Numbered from the stretch's first letter, positions 23,016 to 36,346 are shown. The stretch is DNA of 64,000 bases from Mantamonas sphyraenae (GCA_026936335.1 JAPMXV010000055.1:62001-126000), one strand, 5' to 3'. Notes: generated by a model from the sequence alone, not told the origin. Numbers and translations: made by a program.

Positions 23016-24903
23016 ATGCGCCAGTACCCGCGACTGAGCACTACTCGGCCATCGTCAACAGGTGCATCGTCGTCTTCTCAGCAAGGAGGGAACGGCACGG
23101 CATCCACGATGTCGGGGGGGTTGAGCAGCGGGTTGTTGCGCACGACGTCGTTGCAACGGCCCAACTCTGCTTCCAATGTGCGCACGTCATCTCTTGGCGC
23201 ATCCAATACTCGTCACAGTGTTCGAGTGAGTGAGATTGTGCGGCGCGTGTGTGTGGCAGCAGCGTGAGATGCACCCAGTAGCGAGGCTAACGCTGTTTCT
23301 CCGCTGCGCGCCAACGATGGCCGCGCCGCACCCGCAGGATGGCTCGGTGGGCACAAGTACATCCCGTTACACGTCAAAACGGCCATCGACAGCAAGTGCG
23401 TCGCGCTTGGACAGCGAGTGGCGCTCTGAACAGGTCCAGAATAGTGGAGTGCGACCGTACAGCTCCAGCGGAGGCAGGACGAGCAGCAACCGGCGCAGCA
23501 GCAGCAGCAGCAGCAGCAGCAGCACAGGAACAGCCGGCCAGAGTGGGTCACAAGGAAAGATGAACAGCCGGCACGGGAGTGGGACGAGTGTTGGAAGCAG
23601 GGACAAGGGAGGAGGCGGCGGTGAGGAGGATGTGATCCTTGTGATTCGACGGACGGAAGAGGCGCGCAACGAGAACCCGGAGCGACTGAATCTGAATCGG
23701 AGGAAGCTGAGACACTGTCCAATCCTGCAAGGGGAGGAGCAGTTGAAGCTACTGAATTTGCAGAACAACGCCATCGGAGGAATCGACAACCTGTACAATT
23801 TGCCCAACTTGATCTTCCTGGATTTGTACAACAACGCTATCGAGGCAATTGTGAACCTGGACCAGGTGCCACTGTTGCGTGTGCTCATGCTTGGCAAAAA
23901 CAAAATTGCACGTATCCAGAATCTGGATGTGCACACAAAGCTGGACGTGCTGGACCTGCATGGCAACAAGATCGAACGCATCGAAAACCTGGCCCATTTG
24001 GTGAACTTACGTGTGCTCAACCTGGCAGGCAACCAGATTGAGACGGTGGAAAACGTGCAGGGGCTGGAGAGCCTGACCGAGTTCAACCTGCGTCGCAACG
24101 CGCTGTCTTCTGTGCGTGAGCTTGATACGCTGCCGTCGTTGCAGCGAGTCTTTCTGTCCAACAACCACCTTGAGCATTGGCGAGAGTTTGCATGCTTGGC
24201 TGAGGTGCCTCGCCTGGCCGAGTTGTCCATGGACGGCAACCCGTTCTGCGACAATACCGACCATTACCGTGTGTCGCTGCTGCGCCACATGCCCTTTCTG
24301 CGCCACCTGGACATGGCTCGGGTCAGCGACGACGAGCGCGAATTGGCCAAGCAGAGCGCACAAACGCTCCGCAACGTGGACGCCCAGTTTGAAGAGCTCG
24401 CACGTGCAGGGAGCAACACACGCACAACCAGCAGCACTTTGTCGTCGCGACGCTTCAACGCCGATGACGTGTTTGACGACACAGGACACGAGGCAGACGA
24501 CGAAGGTGCAAACGAGGACGACCGTCGGTCCATCAGCAGCGGGGAGGAGCATGTCAATGGCGATGAGAGCGATGCCGACGACGGTGACGAGGCCCTGAGC
24601 GAGCACGGCAGTGAACGGGACAGCTCTCCGGCATCGTCGCAAGCGTCTGGCATGGAGGAAGAGGAGGACGATGGCACAACGCAGAGGGGTGCACCTGCTG
24701 GCATGCGTAGGGCGCCGTCAAGCGATCATGTGGTGTGGGAGGACCACAATTCACCTGCAGTCAAGCACGCGGTCGGCAGCAGCAACACCACCAGCACCAA
24801 AAGCAGCACAGGTGGATACAGACGCAAGAGTAGTGTGCAGACGCATGCGCCGATGCAAAGCCAGGGGCAGATGCAGATGCAGATGCACAACAACGGGGTG
24901 GAT

Positions 24904-24946
<43 letters not shown>

Positions 24947-25758
24947 GTGTGGTGGTACCCTGCAAAGAAGGGTATGCAGAAGTGGTGCAGGACACACTGT
25001 TGCTGTTTGGCAACGCAATGGAGGTGCTGGATCTGTCGCGGATTGCGTTTGTGACGCATGTGCACTTCAAGAGCGTGAACATCGAGCGGGTGATGCAAAG
25101 TCTGAAGAAACTGGCGCGGTTCAGGGATCTGGACACAGTGACGTTTGAGGACACGGGCATACGTACATTGTATACGCTGCAGCTGGCGGTGGAGAGTTTG
25201 TATATGCTGGCTGGGTTGCGGCACTTTAACATCAGCAACAACCCCGTGTGTTCCCTTCGTTTGTACCGCACGTACACGGTGTATCTGTTGAGCCAGAACG
25301 TGCAGAGCCTGGACGGACGCGACATCACCACACTGGAGCGCACAAGCGCGCACGACCAATTCAGCGACTTGAAGCGGGAGCTGCGCAAGGCCGACCAGCG
25401 GGAGCACGTCAAGCACGTGTTTACGTCGACAGCAGAGAAAATGTTTGCGCAGACGTGTACGTACACAGAGCGAAAGCGAGAGAGGAGACATGCACAGACT
25501 CACACAGACGCACGCACGCGCACAGATGTGGACGGGATTGTGAATCATGCGATTGGCATCGACCAGAAGATCCGGACGCTGAACACGGTGTGGCCGCAGA
25601 TTATGGAGATGTGGATCCGTGACAGCCTGCTGGACGCAGAAGCTCAGCTGGGGGTAGGGTCGACAGGCGCAGGGAGAGATGGCGAGGAGTTTGACGAGGA
25701 CGACGAGGACGACGAGGAGGAACGAGAGGAGGAGGCTGGTGCGTTGTCGCTCTCCTGA
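23016..25758 (+). CDS. LRRC49: LRRC49 (tubulin polyglutamylase complex subunit family)
   Basis: Exons 23016-23225 and 23338-25758; a further 69-nt, stop-free intron is likely at 25457-25525, giving about 853 residues. SDS22-type leucine-rich repeats run through the first half (units such as LKLLNLQNNAIGGIDNLYNL and LDVLDLHGNKIERIENL), then an LRR cap (PFCDNTDHYRVSLL), an acidic linker, a glutamine run (24907-24943) and the family-specific C-terminal block TLDGRDITTLERTSAHDQF-like, DLKRELRKADQREH and DGIVNHAIGIDQKI. In animals LRRC49 anchors the tubulin polyglutamylase complex at centrioles and axonemes. The N-terminus has Ser runs from AGC repeats. The acidic tail overlaps the antisense 3' end of NUFIP1. 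Confidence 0.9.
24907..24943 (+). repeat. CAG/polyglutamine tract within LRRC49
   Basis: An uninterrupted run of CAG codons encodes about 13 Gln in the linker between the LRR domain and the conserved C-terminal block. Length variation is expected between strains. Confidence 0.95.
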
Positions 25759-26852
25759 GGGTCAGATTGTTGCAGAAAGTTGTTTTCCACAATGAAGCGG
25801 AAGCATTGAAGTACTGCGCTGCGCTCTTGGTTGATTTCGTCCTGGAGGAGCATGTGGAGTAGGGTTGGCCGCCTTGGCTTTGTCTCGTGCGCAAGGCGAG
25901 CCCGTTTGGGGTCCACGCTTGTTGCGCTGTGCTGCTGCGTCCTGATCGTGCATAAAGTGGCACCGGTCGCCGTAACGACAGCCCTTGGCAGTGAGGAAGT
26001 GTTTGCAGACACCTCGCTTGCGTGCTTTGCGCGCCTGCAACTCGTCCTGCTGAGCCAGGCGCCCGTGGCCTTGAATGCCATCTTTGGAGATCGGTGCTTG
26101 TTCCACCACCTCGCCACGTGCTCGTCGAGCCTCCAGCTCCTCCTCTTTGCGCTTGATGTTGTTTTTGGTGGGGAACTTGGCCTTCCGTTTGCGGATCCAT
26201 TCGGCAATCTCTTCGGGCGACTCTTGCAACATCCAGAGCTTGCGTTGGCTGGAGAGGCGTGTGTGAGCCACGAGTGTGCATGTTGGCAACGCGGATGAGG
26301 AGTACGTGTGTGCGTGGCAACCTACCCTTTGGCATGCTTGTCGAGGAAATGTGCGCGGACCACAGCCCGCAGGGCCGAAAACTTGCATCCTGGTGCATCA
26401 CAGCTCACGTGGTGCTCCCTGTGTTTTCGATACTGCTCGTTGGTGTCAAAATGTTTGGCACAGGACTTGCACTCTGTGGTGGTAGAGTCTTGCTGCTGCT
26501 GTTGCTGCTCCTTTGGTAGCCTGCGGTCTTTCGGCTTTGCTTTTGCGCGCTGCACAGGCGCAGGCTGCTGTGTAGGCACGCCATGGCCATGGCTGTGGAC
26601 GTGACCGTGGTTGTTGTTCATGTACATGGGCGGATAAACGGGCGCCTGCTGCGGGTAGTACTGCATAGGGCCTGGATGCCAACCCCACGCTGGTGCCTGC
26701 TGCTGCCCGTACATATGTTGCTGCTGTTGCTGTTGCTGCATGTACATCTGGTGCTGCATGTGCACTTGTCGCATGCGAGCCTGTGCATCCATGGCCTGGT
26801 TTTGCAACGGCAATGACTTGCGGGGAGGTGGAGGTGGAGGGGGCCCTGGCAT
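25644..26852 (-). CDS. NUFIP1: NUFIP1-like snoRNP assembly factor with CCCH finger (suspected frameshift)
   Basis: Exons 26852-26326 and 26248-25644. A Pro-rich start and a Gln/His-rich segment precede a C2H2 finger (CKSCAKHFDTNEQYRKHREHH), a second Cys/His unit (CDAPGCKF ... HFLDKHAKG) and the NUFIP signature SPEEIAEWIRKRKAKFPT. A CCCH finger (CKHFLTAKGCRYGDRCHFMH) and the C-terminal block LLHMLLQDEINQERSAVLQC follow; the latter matches NUFIP1. The CCCH part and the final block are in different frames: one extra base near 25,900-25,950 must be discounted. Corrected length is about 376 residues. NUFIP1 bridges snoRNPs and R2TP during box C/D assembly in the nucleus. Its start is 24 nt downstream of the RBX1 stop on the same strand. 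Confidence 0.85.
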
Positions 26853-26876
26853 TGCGTTTTTTTGTATTGGATTGGA

Positions 26877-27912
26877 TTAGCTCTCGTTGTCGTCTCGCGA
26901 GCCATACTGGGCATAGGCCCACGGGTTGTTGTCTGTGCGCGGGAAGGGGGACAGAGGGGACAGGATACGCGTGAGCAGGGGACGGGATCAACGCCCAGCA
27001 AAAGGAGGAGACCAACACAAGGGGCCCTCGCACCACCATGGCTCAGAGTTGGTATGAGTGATAAAAGTGATTCGAAAGTTCCAACATATACTCCTTCGGT
27101 TGGTTGTAGTTCGGTGTTGTCATCATCGCGACAGGTGGTACGAGAACCCAGTTCGAGGAAGTGGGTGTGTTTGTCACGCCACGGCGGCCCAACGACCACG
27201 GAACTTACCCAGCGGGCAGACTGAACGTGTCTGCAGCCATCGTCGGATGCAGTGGAAGTGGTATGCATGGTTGCACTGTCCCCACTGTGAGCATTGGGCC
27301 ACGAGGGAGGGTGTCAGAGTGAGTGGGGTTTGGGTTTCCCTCTTTGCACGCGCGAGGCACCTACAGCAATGTTGCATCCTTCCGAGTCTGTGCCTTGGTT
27401 GGCCTGGCACTCGATGCCTGCGGTGCATACATTGGGGTCAGATTCCGTCACGTCCTGCTGCCGCACACTCGCTCTCGCGGTCAAGCGGCAAAACCACCGC
27501 TGCCAATTTCGCGTGTGCACTCCCGCTCCCCCCACGCCCCACACGCTCACGTACAAAGTTCCATGATGTGATTACGGCAAATGGCACATGTTTCTACGCC
27601 TCGTCCTGGATGTTTGGAGGGTCCACGTGTGTGCAGCAAGCCGCACGGTGTCAGTTTAACGTCACGTTCACCCTCTCGGGAATTCCTGTGCGCCCACGTG
27701 TTTGCCCTCACGCATACGCCGCTGCGCAGGCTCGGCTCACAGCCCGCGCCACACAACCTACCCCAACTCCACATGGTCACTGCGCTCCACTTTTTGATGT
27801 CAAACTTGACCTCCTCGCTGGGCACGCCTTTGTGTTCCTTCTTCTTCTTGTCGCCACCCTCCTCTCCGTCCTTCTTCCTACGACGGCGCTCCTTCTTCTT
27901 GTCGTCTCCACT

Positions 27913-27939
<27 letters not shown>
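26877..27939 (-). CDS. RBX1: RING-box protein RBX1/ROC1
   Basis: Catalytic RING subunit of cullin-RING ubiquitin ligases. Five exons (27939-27762, 27605-27555, 27417-27365, 27284-27209, 26932-26877) give 137 residues. The Ser/Lys-rich N-terminus is followed by FDIKKWSAVTMWSW (the beta strand that inserts in cullin) and then the RING-H2 ligands CAICRNHIMEL, CIECQAN, CNIAWGQCNHAYHFHCI and RRWLQTRSVCPLDNN, ending WAYAQYG plus a short acidic tail. Each junction keeps the family spacing. Exon 2 ends in GTACGT and the others in GTAGG or GTAAG; three introns have CTGAC boxes. Its start codon and Ser repeat were copied into arm 1 of the inverted duplication. Confidence 0.97.
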
Positions 27940-29727
<1,788 letters not shown>

Positions 29728-30530
29728 CGCACAGAGCGGGCGCATCGGTTTCAAGGAGCAGCTGATCAGAAGGGATCACGGTTGCGAGCCGCTGGAATCC
29801 TTCGTCGCGCTCCACAATGGGTGCAATTGACAGGCAGTATCCACTCTCAATGGCCAGCCGTATGTTCTTCTTCCCTCCGTCGAATGCATGCAGGAGCACG
29901 TCCTTGGCGCCCAGTTCACGCAACAGCGTCACCGTCGGCTTGCTGGCGCTCCTGCTGTGCACGTTGATGGCCAGACCCAGTTCCATAGCCAGCTCCACCT
30001 GTCGTGCAAACGCTTTCCGTTGGTTCTCCTTGTCGCTGCAATTAGCCAGGATGTACGGGGAGAAATCAAGGCCAATCTCGCCTACGCCTGCCAAGTCTTC
30101 GGCGTGCTCACGAATGAGAGATTCCATCTCCTCCAACTCCTCGCATTGTCCCACACACTGCGGGTGCAGCCCAATGCACGGCTTGACCGTCGGGAATTCT
30201 TTGGCAAACGCAAGCACGCGCTTGGCAGACGCCAAATCGCTGCTCACGGCGACCACCACCTCCACGCCAGCTTCCACCGCAGATTTGACCACTGCTTCTC
30301 GGTCTTTGTCAAACTCGCTGTCCGCCAAGTGGCAGTGGGCATCCACCAGGCCGCATTGCTGGGTCATTGCCGTTTGCGTTGGCTGTGCGGGGGTTGGACG
30401 GCAGCTGGACGGCAGCTGGGGGACATCGCACGAGTCACAGAGTGGGAGCAGAGCTTCTGTTTGCTCTGGATTCATTGGGGCAGGAAGATTTCAACCGCTT
30501 GGGCGGTGCGACTGTCCACAGCGCCCTGGC

Positions 30531-31362
30531 TCACATGTAGCTGGGCGGAGCGTCGTTGTAGTTGATGGTCGTAGGAGCAGAGGGCGAGTCGTACGACGGT
30601 GGTGCCGTGTTGAACGACGGTGACGGCTCCTCGGTGGGTTCAGGCGCTTCTGGGAGTTGGTGATGTCCTCCCAACGCGCTCTTTGGCTTTCCGTAGATGA
30701 GAATCACCGCGCTGTGGTATCCACGAGATGTGCCGGGTGTTCGCACATTGGTAAACGCATACCGGACTGTCACCTGTGCAGTTTGGAACGCGTTCGAGCG
30801 GGAGATTGATTCGCAAACTTCCGGGAGCACATCGCGGTATTTTGCGATGACGTCGAAGCGCGTCTTGGACACGAGGCAAAACAAGCAACAGCCAAGCACC
30901 AAAAAGCCGCCAAACATGCCAAACATGCCGCCAATCATCGTTCCCGGGTCCGAACGCGCTTCGTCGCTGGAGAACAGGGAAAACATCCCTGCTACGATGC
31001 CCAGAAACGCGAGGCAGATGAAGCAAGGAAACCATACGAGGAGTCCCTTCTGTAGCGGTCCCACCGCCCCTCGCATGGCCTGGTCCACTTGCTCGATGGA
31101 GTAATTGAGGTCCTGCAGCGTCAACTGTGCGAAGCTCGCGTGTCAGCCACATCCACAGGCGGGGAGAACACCCTGTCACTCATCATCATCACTCCAGCTT
31201 CTTCCATACCGGCTTGAACTCGTCGGGCACAAAGTGCCAGCCGCCGGTGGTCGATGGCACGGTCTGGAAAAACTCAAGATGGTTCGGATTGCTTTCTGGC
31301 AAAACCATCCCCGGATTCAGGCCACCAAACGCCATTTGCTGGTTCATTTGTTGTGCCTGCAT
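30531..31362 (-). CDS. Two-TM protein with C-terminal PPxY motifs, function unknown
   Basis: Exons 31362-31210 and 31124-30531 encode 248 residues. The N-terminus is Gln/Met-rich, followed by a Trp-containing segment (TTGGWHFVPDEFKP) and, after the intron, LTLQDLNYSIEQVD. Two hydrophobic stretches (WFPCFICLAFLGIVAGMF and MFGGFLVLGCCLFCLV) are linked by a short Gly/Met loop. A cytosolic-type domain follows, then a Pro/Ser tail ending in two PPSY motifs (APPSYDSP, DAPPSYM). PPxY motifs recruit WW domains of Nedd4-type ubiquitin ligases, so a trafficking adaptor role is possible. The intron starts GTATGG and has GGCTGAC before the acceptor. I recognise no named family. Confidence 0.7.
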
Positions 31363-31386
31363 GATGGATGGATGGATGGATGGATG
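31363..31386. repeat. GGAT tetranucleotide repeat
   Basis: Six tandem ATGG/GGAT units lie directly upstream of the start codon of the PPxY membrane protein gene. The short run could vary in length and sits in its 5' leader. Confidence 0.85.
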
Positions 31387-31555
31387 GTGACCTGGTGGGT
31401 CGGGGGTTGAGTTGGGTTGGGTTGGGTTTTGCCAACGAGCAAACATAAGCACCATGAATCCCGAATGCCTCAGCATTCTCCCCATAACAGACTTTGCTGA
31501 CTGCGTTTCGGCTCGACCTCTCCGAATGTTTGTCTGCATGACTCAAGCTCGGTTT

Positions 31556-33022
31556 TCATTCGTCCACGGTCCGAAACCAAAAGGTGCCCGCGCCGTACCG
31601 ATTCGCTGGACCACCATCCTGGTTCCCACCGTCATACCTTCCTCTTCCATGCATCTGCACCGCTCCGTCTGCCAGATCCATCTCCGCATAGGCATTTGGC
31701 GCGCCGCCCGAGTTGTAATTCGGGAAACCCGGTCCGTAGCCAATCGCCACGACCCAGTAATCTCCTGCCACCAGCTCCACAGACTCAAGCAGGTCACAAC
31801 GCATGTGGCAGCCCACCAGCTCGCTCTCATCTTCGACGGAACACTGCACTTGCGGCACAACCTCCTCGTTTGACCCATCCCGCACAATGGAAACCCTGAT
31901 TGGCCGCGGCTGGGATCCAGAGGACATGAAAGCACCCAGGGCACACACCTCAATGGTCTTGAGCACCCGGAAGCCGAGCCAAAGGCGTCGTTGGTAGTCT
32001 TGGTTGCCCTGCGCGCCATCGCGGAATGTTTGGAACATGTGCTCGGGTGGAGCAGCTTTCCCCGCCCGTGTGGTCCTTTCACGGGGAGTGGTGCTGAACG
32101 ACAAGCCATTCAGTGTCTTGCTGGCGACCGATTCAGAAAAGGCAGCCGTTGCCAGCACGTCAAACAACACAGCGTTCTTTGGCAGCTGCGCAAGCACACT
32201 CAACAGCACCTTTTTCGACACTGACGCCCATCGGATGTGCTGCCATGGAGCATCGCCGGTGGTCGTCGTCGCCTCTTGCCACTCCAGCAACGCCGTCACC
32301 AGCTGTTGTTCACGCACGTCCCACGCCATGGTGTCGCTTTGGAGCACGGCTGCCCACATTTCCTCTGTGAAACCCATGTGCAGCTGCTGGCCCAGCACCT
32401 CGTCCATGTGCTGCGCAACAAGCGTCCCCATTCCTGACACAAACTCGCTCGATGGCAGCATTGTGCACGCAGCATCCAGCAGCTCCACACACAGCTCCAC
32501 GCTCAGGTTGTTGTTCTCCTTCACCAGTGCCTTGGCCACGTCAGCCACAAGGTCAAGCTGGCTGTACGCGTCGGCCAAAAGAGCCAACCCGAACAACTCT
32601 TCCGCCGCAACGCGCACTGAACCCCTGTACAGGTATTCCAACAAATTCAAAAACAACCCAGAGTCACACTCATGCAGCTGCACTGTGTTCTGGGAGCCCT
32701 CGGACAAGCCGTCGAGCAGCATGGACCGAAAAAAGTCAGAACGCGCAGCGAGCACAGCACGATGCACCTGCACCTGTTCCTGGTCATCAAACGTCAACGT
32801 CAAATCGCTCAACTGCCTGCCTTCGTCAGACCACAACCACGCTATCCCGCGTTCGTCATCACAGCCGCCCACGATGACACTCATCCCCGAATTCCCACTC
32901 TCTCCGCCGCCGTTGCTTGACGCCAGGCGCTCCAGAACGTCCACTGTCCTCTTTCCCCTGGAGCTCTTGCCACCTACACCATCCTCACTGCTGCTGCTGC
33001 TGCTGCTGCTGCTTTTGCTCAT
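31556..33022 (-). CDS. BTB-BACK domain protein
   Basis: 488 residues in one exon from the ATG before the Ser run SKSSSSSSSSS; an upstream ATG at 33076 is possible but lies against the divergent CEP95 start. A BTB/POZ domain (LSDLTLTFDDQEQVQVHRAV, LAARSDFFRSML, LLEYLYRGSV) is followed by a BACK-like helical region (WDVREQQLVTALLEWQEA) and a C-terminal beta-rich domain with RLWLGFRVLKTIEVCALGAF and AGDYWVVAIGYGPGFPNYN. The last part may be a galactose-binding-like or PHR-like sensory domain. BTB-BACK proteins commonly serve as CUL3 substrate adaptors, and RBX1, the RING partner of CUL3, is encoded in this window. The substrate is unknown. Confidence 0.85.
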   Translation of the reverse strand: MSKSSSSSSSSSEDGVGGKSSRGKRTVDVLERLASSNGGGESGNSGMSVIVGGCDDERGIAWLWSDEGRQLSDLTLTFDDQEQVQVHRAVLAARSDFFRSMLLDGLSEGSQNTVQLHECDSGLFLNLLEYLYRGSVRVAAEELFGLALLADAYSQLDLVADVAKALVKENNNLSVELCVELLDAACTMLPSSEFVSGMGTLVAQHMDEVLGQQLHMGFTEEMWAAVLQSDTMAWDVREQQLVTALLEWQEATTTTGDAPWQHIRWASVSKKVLLSVLAQLPKNAVLFDVLATAAFSESVASKTLNGLSFSTTPRERTTRAGKAAPPEHMFQTFRDGAQGNQDYQRRLWLGFRVLKTIEVCALGAFMSSGSQPRPIRVSIVRDGSNEEVVPQVQCSVEDESELVGCHMRCDLLESVELVAGDYWVVAIGYGPGFPNYNSGGAPNAYAEMDLADGAVQMHGRGRYDGGNQDGGPANRYGAGTFWFRTVDE

Positions 33023-33078
33023 GGCTTGCTGTGATGCACACACCGTCGCAGGCAAAACAAACCACACCTCTTCCATCG

Positions 33079-36000
33079 ATGTCTCACGCCAGTGAACAAG
33101 AGACGGTAGAACAATGCAACACGGTACTGCGTGACGTGGGCATCCCAGTGACTGTCGAGGCCCTGGACAACTGCACACCGAGCATGTATGTGGCCATGTT
33201 TGAGTCCATGTTCCATCCGCTTGACGACGTCGTCCGCAGACCCACCACGCTCCAGGACCACGTCCACAACTGCCAGCTGGTCATCGACACGCTCGGCAAC
33301 GATCTCCTCCAGGTCGACCTTTCCCACATCACCGGCCAGGACATCTGCCGCGGCGACAAGCTCGCCATTGTCAATCTCGTGGAGATTTTCTACGAGCTCA
33401 ACCAAATCCGCCTGCAGAGCGAGCGCAACGTCTCCAACCACAGCATGGACAGTGCAGGTAGGTTCTCACACACCGGTTTCCCTCCCTCAACCAATTTGGG
33501 TGCTTCGTGCACCTTGCTCTGCTGCGCTGTGGCCACCTGCTTGTGCCCACCCGACCGTTGACACGCAGATTTTTTTCTGACACCCCCCCTCCTCCTTCCC
33601 CAAATTCTCAACCACCGCAGCGGAGGGCCAGACGCAGACGGACGATGAGGTGGGCGTGCCCAACACATTCTCTGAAGGCTACGCGGGAGATTATGAAGCC
33701 AACAACGCAGCGTCAGAGGCGTGGTCGGGCGACGACGAAGACGACGAGGCAGCCGAACCCATCAATCCGCAGGACATCAAGTCGTCTCGCACGCCGCGGC
33801 AGCGCGAGCAGGCTTTGGAGCCCGGCACGAGCAGCAGCAGCAGCAGCGAGGGCGAGGATGGCACATCGCACTCGCGCATGAACAACAAGCGACGCAGCAA
33901 GTCGCGTCGCACGTCGCGCAAGTCGTCCGCCGGCACTGCTGGCACGTCCACTACGCAACGCACACCCGCAGGCACGGCCAGCGAGGGACTGAGTGGCTAT
34001 GGAAGCGACAGCGAAGACTCGTTCCTGCCACCACGCACCTATACACAGGCGGAGCGGCTGAACCAAAGCACCCTCTCCACCCGAACCGACGACAGCATGG
34101 TCTACCCCGTGGACAAGGACAACCCTTTCCAGCCTGCACACATTAACGCCAGCAGGGACGCAGAGGACGAAGAGGACGAAGAGGACGAAGAGGACGAAGA
34201 GGACGAAGAGGACGAAGAGGACGACGAGAGCGACGAGAGCGACGAAGCAGCACGCTCGCTCATCGACGAACTCCGCTCGCGTACCACGGCCTCTTCCGAC
34301 GAGGAACGACGCGAGAAAGCAAAACCCAGCAGCCTGTTTCCCGACGCAAATGCACCCAGCAACCTGTCGGACATCACCTCGGAGACGGCGAGCACGCGCA
34401 GAAGCACCCCGAAGCGCAAGGGACAGCAGCAGCAGAAGCAGCAACACGGGAGCGCCGCCAAAGGATCTGTGGCCACATACGCATCGATGCAGCAACAGAT
34501 GCGCGACGACATGCTGGAGAGGGGAAACGACGGCATGGACAGCAGTACGCTGAGGCGACCAGGCTCAAAGTCGCGCAAGCGAGGCAACAAACGACGCATG
34601 CCACACGGCACCCCGGGCAGTGTGGCCTCACGCAATTCCAACACACGCGACAGTGTCGACGACATCCTGGACAACCTGCGCGTCAACGCAGGGCTGCCCA
34701 TTGGCGGCACCCGAGGCAACAACGGCAACTCCCCGTCGCTGGCCGACAACAGCGACGCAGACGTCGCCAGTCAGTTTGTGCACACGCCTCCGGCCACGTC
34801 CACTTCCACCACGTCCACCTCCTCCAAAGGATCCTCCGCCGAAGACGATGCAGACGTCTACGAGGCCTTTCAGCGCATCCGCAACGCCAAACCTGATCTG
34901 GGCGTCCCCTCCTCCGCGGCTTCCAACAGCAACCGCTCCACCGGCTCCCTCAAGGCCCAAATGGAGCAAGACGAGCTGTTGCGCGAGTTTGCCCGTTTTG
35001 TGGCCACCCGCAGGGTCAACCCGGAGCAGCTGGAGGCCGAACAGAAACGTAGCCAGGAAGCCCTCATGGCTGCACGTGCCCACGACACAAGCACCCCGGA
35101 GTTTATGCGTCTGCTGGAGGCCGAAGAGGCTGAGGAGGCTGCGCGTGCGCAGATTGCCCTTGAGCCCACCGAGGAGGATTATGAGGCCTTTGAGGCCTAT
35201 CTGCTCGCAAAGGGTGTCAAGAGCACACTGGATCGCAGTCGCAGTCGCAGTCGCAGCCGAAGCAAGGGCCGCAGCAAGAGCCGCGGAAGCAACCGCAAGA
35301 ACAACCGCACACGAAAGGCCGGCATCGACGCCAACCTGCGCAAGAAGCGACCTCAGTCTGCACGCACAGGGGCACGACCACGCAGTGCCAGCAGCCGCAG
35401 TCGAAGTAGCTCCAGTCGCAGCCGCAGTGCAGAACGCTCGTCCTCGCGTCGCAACACTCACAAAAAGAAGCAGGGCGGAAACTCCTTCCAGTTCCTGCGA
35501 GAGCTGACTCCAACCAAGAAGCAACAGGCCAAGGATTCGCCCGGCCAGCTGCGTCGTCTCGAGAAGCAGCACAACAGGCTCATGGAATCGTTTGCTGGCG
35601 ACCTGCCCGAACCAAGCAAGGAGCAACAGCAGGAACACAGCAATGCGCAGCAACTGGTGCCCCACGAGTTGCAACAGCGCGTGTTTGCCGCCAATGCAAA
35701 CAAACACCGTGCACATCTCGCTCAGCGACGCAGTCAGGAGCGCCAGAACCGTGTCATGGGCCTCTACGCAGGCATGGTGGGCGAACTGCAGTCGCTGGAG
35801 CGCATGCAGAATGCCAGCAAGGAGTCGCAGGCCAAGAAGAATGCCAAGCGAGCCAGCCATCACAACCGCGCCGTGGGCAAATACGTCAAGCAGTTCCAGG
35901 AACAGGCCAAACTTGACCGCAAGTCCCGCATGCTGCGCAGGCAATCCAAGGAGGAGCTTGTGTACAAGCATGTGTTCAATCACATGCTCCAGCTGGAGAA

Positions 36001-36346
36001 GCAGCGCATCCGGGAGGAGCGCAAGCTGCGCAAGGAGAACTGGCAGAAGATCAACTCGGAGGCCGAGAACCGTCTCCAATCCATTGAGAACTACTACAAG
36101 GACCAGTTTGACATGTTGCGCGAAGAGATCAGCACCATCAAGAAGGAGCGTGGCATCGCCGAAAAGGCACAGCGTTGGGCTCTTGATCGTCTCGAGCGCG
36201 ACACGCGCCAGGAGATGAAGGAGCGTCTCGAACGTCTCTACTGGCGTGCCCAGAGTGAAGATGACATGTATTACCAGCGTGTCCTGGACCCCGAGGGCCT
36301 TCTGGACACCTTCCTGGAGCTCGCCGACCAGATGAGCGGTCGTTGA
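33079..36346 (+). CDS. CEP95: CEP95-like centrosomal protein
   Basis: Exons 33079-33457 and 33621-36346 give 1,034 residues. The N-terminal domain (HNCQLVIDTLGNDLLQVDLS, HITGQDICRGDKLAIVNLVE) matches the CH-like N-terminus of CEP95. A long disordered acidic and Ser/Arg-rich middle follows, including a GAGGACGAA repeat (34168-34230) and an RSRSRSRS tract. The C-terminal 250 residues are coiled coil containing LQSIENYYKDQFDMLREEI and EKAQRWALDRLERDTRQEM, as in CEP95. CEP95 localises to centrosomes and spindle poles in animals. The intron has TTTCTGACACC before its acceptor. It is divergent from the BTB gene by about 56 nt and convergent with the exchanger gene by 26 nt. Confidence 0.75.
34168..34230 (+). 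repeat. GAGGACGAA minisatellite coding an acidic run
   Basis: Seven near-perfect 9-nt units encode an EDE-type acidic tract in the disordered region of the CEP95-like protein. The units are in frame with the gene. Confidence 0.9.

Noticed and set aside
27174-27208. RBX1 ending by read-through after CPLG at 27174
   Set aside because: Splicing from 27209 to 26932 gives CPLDNNPWAYAQYG, which matches the conserved RBX1 C-terminus.
31363-31386. Short tandem array as a possible CRISPR or minisatellite locus
   Set aside because: It is a simple GGAT tetranucleotide run without spacers, in a eukaryotic leader region.
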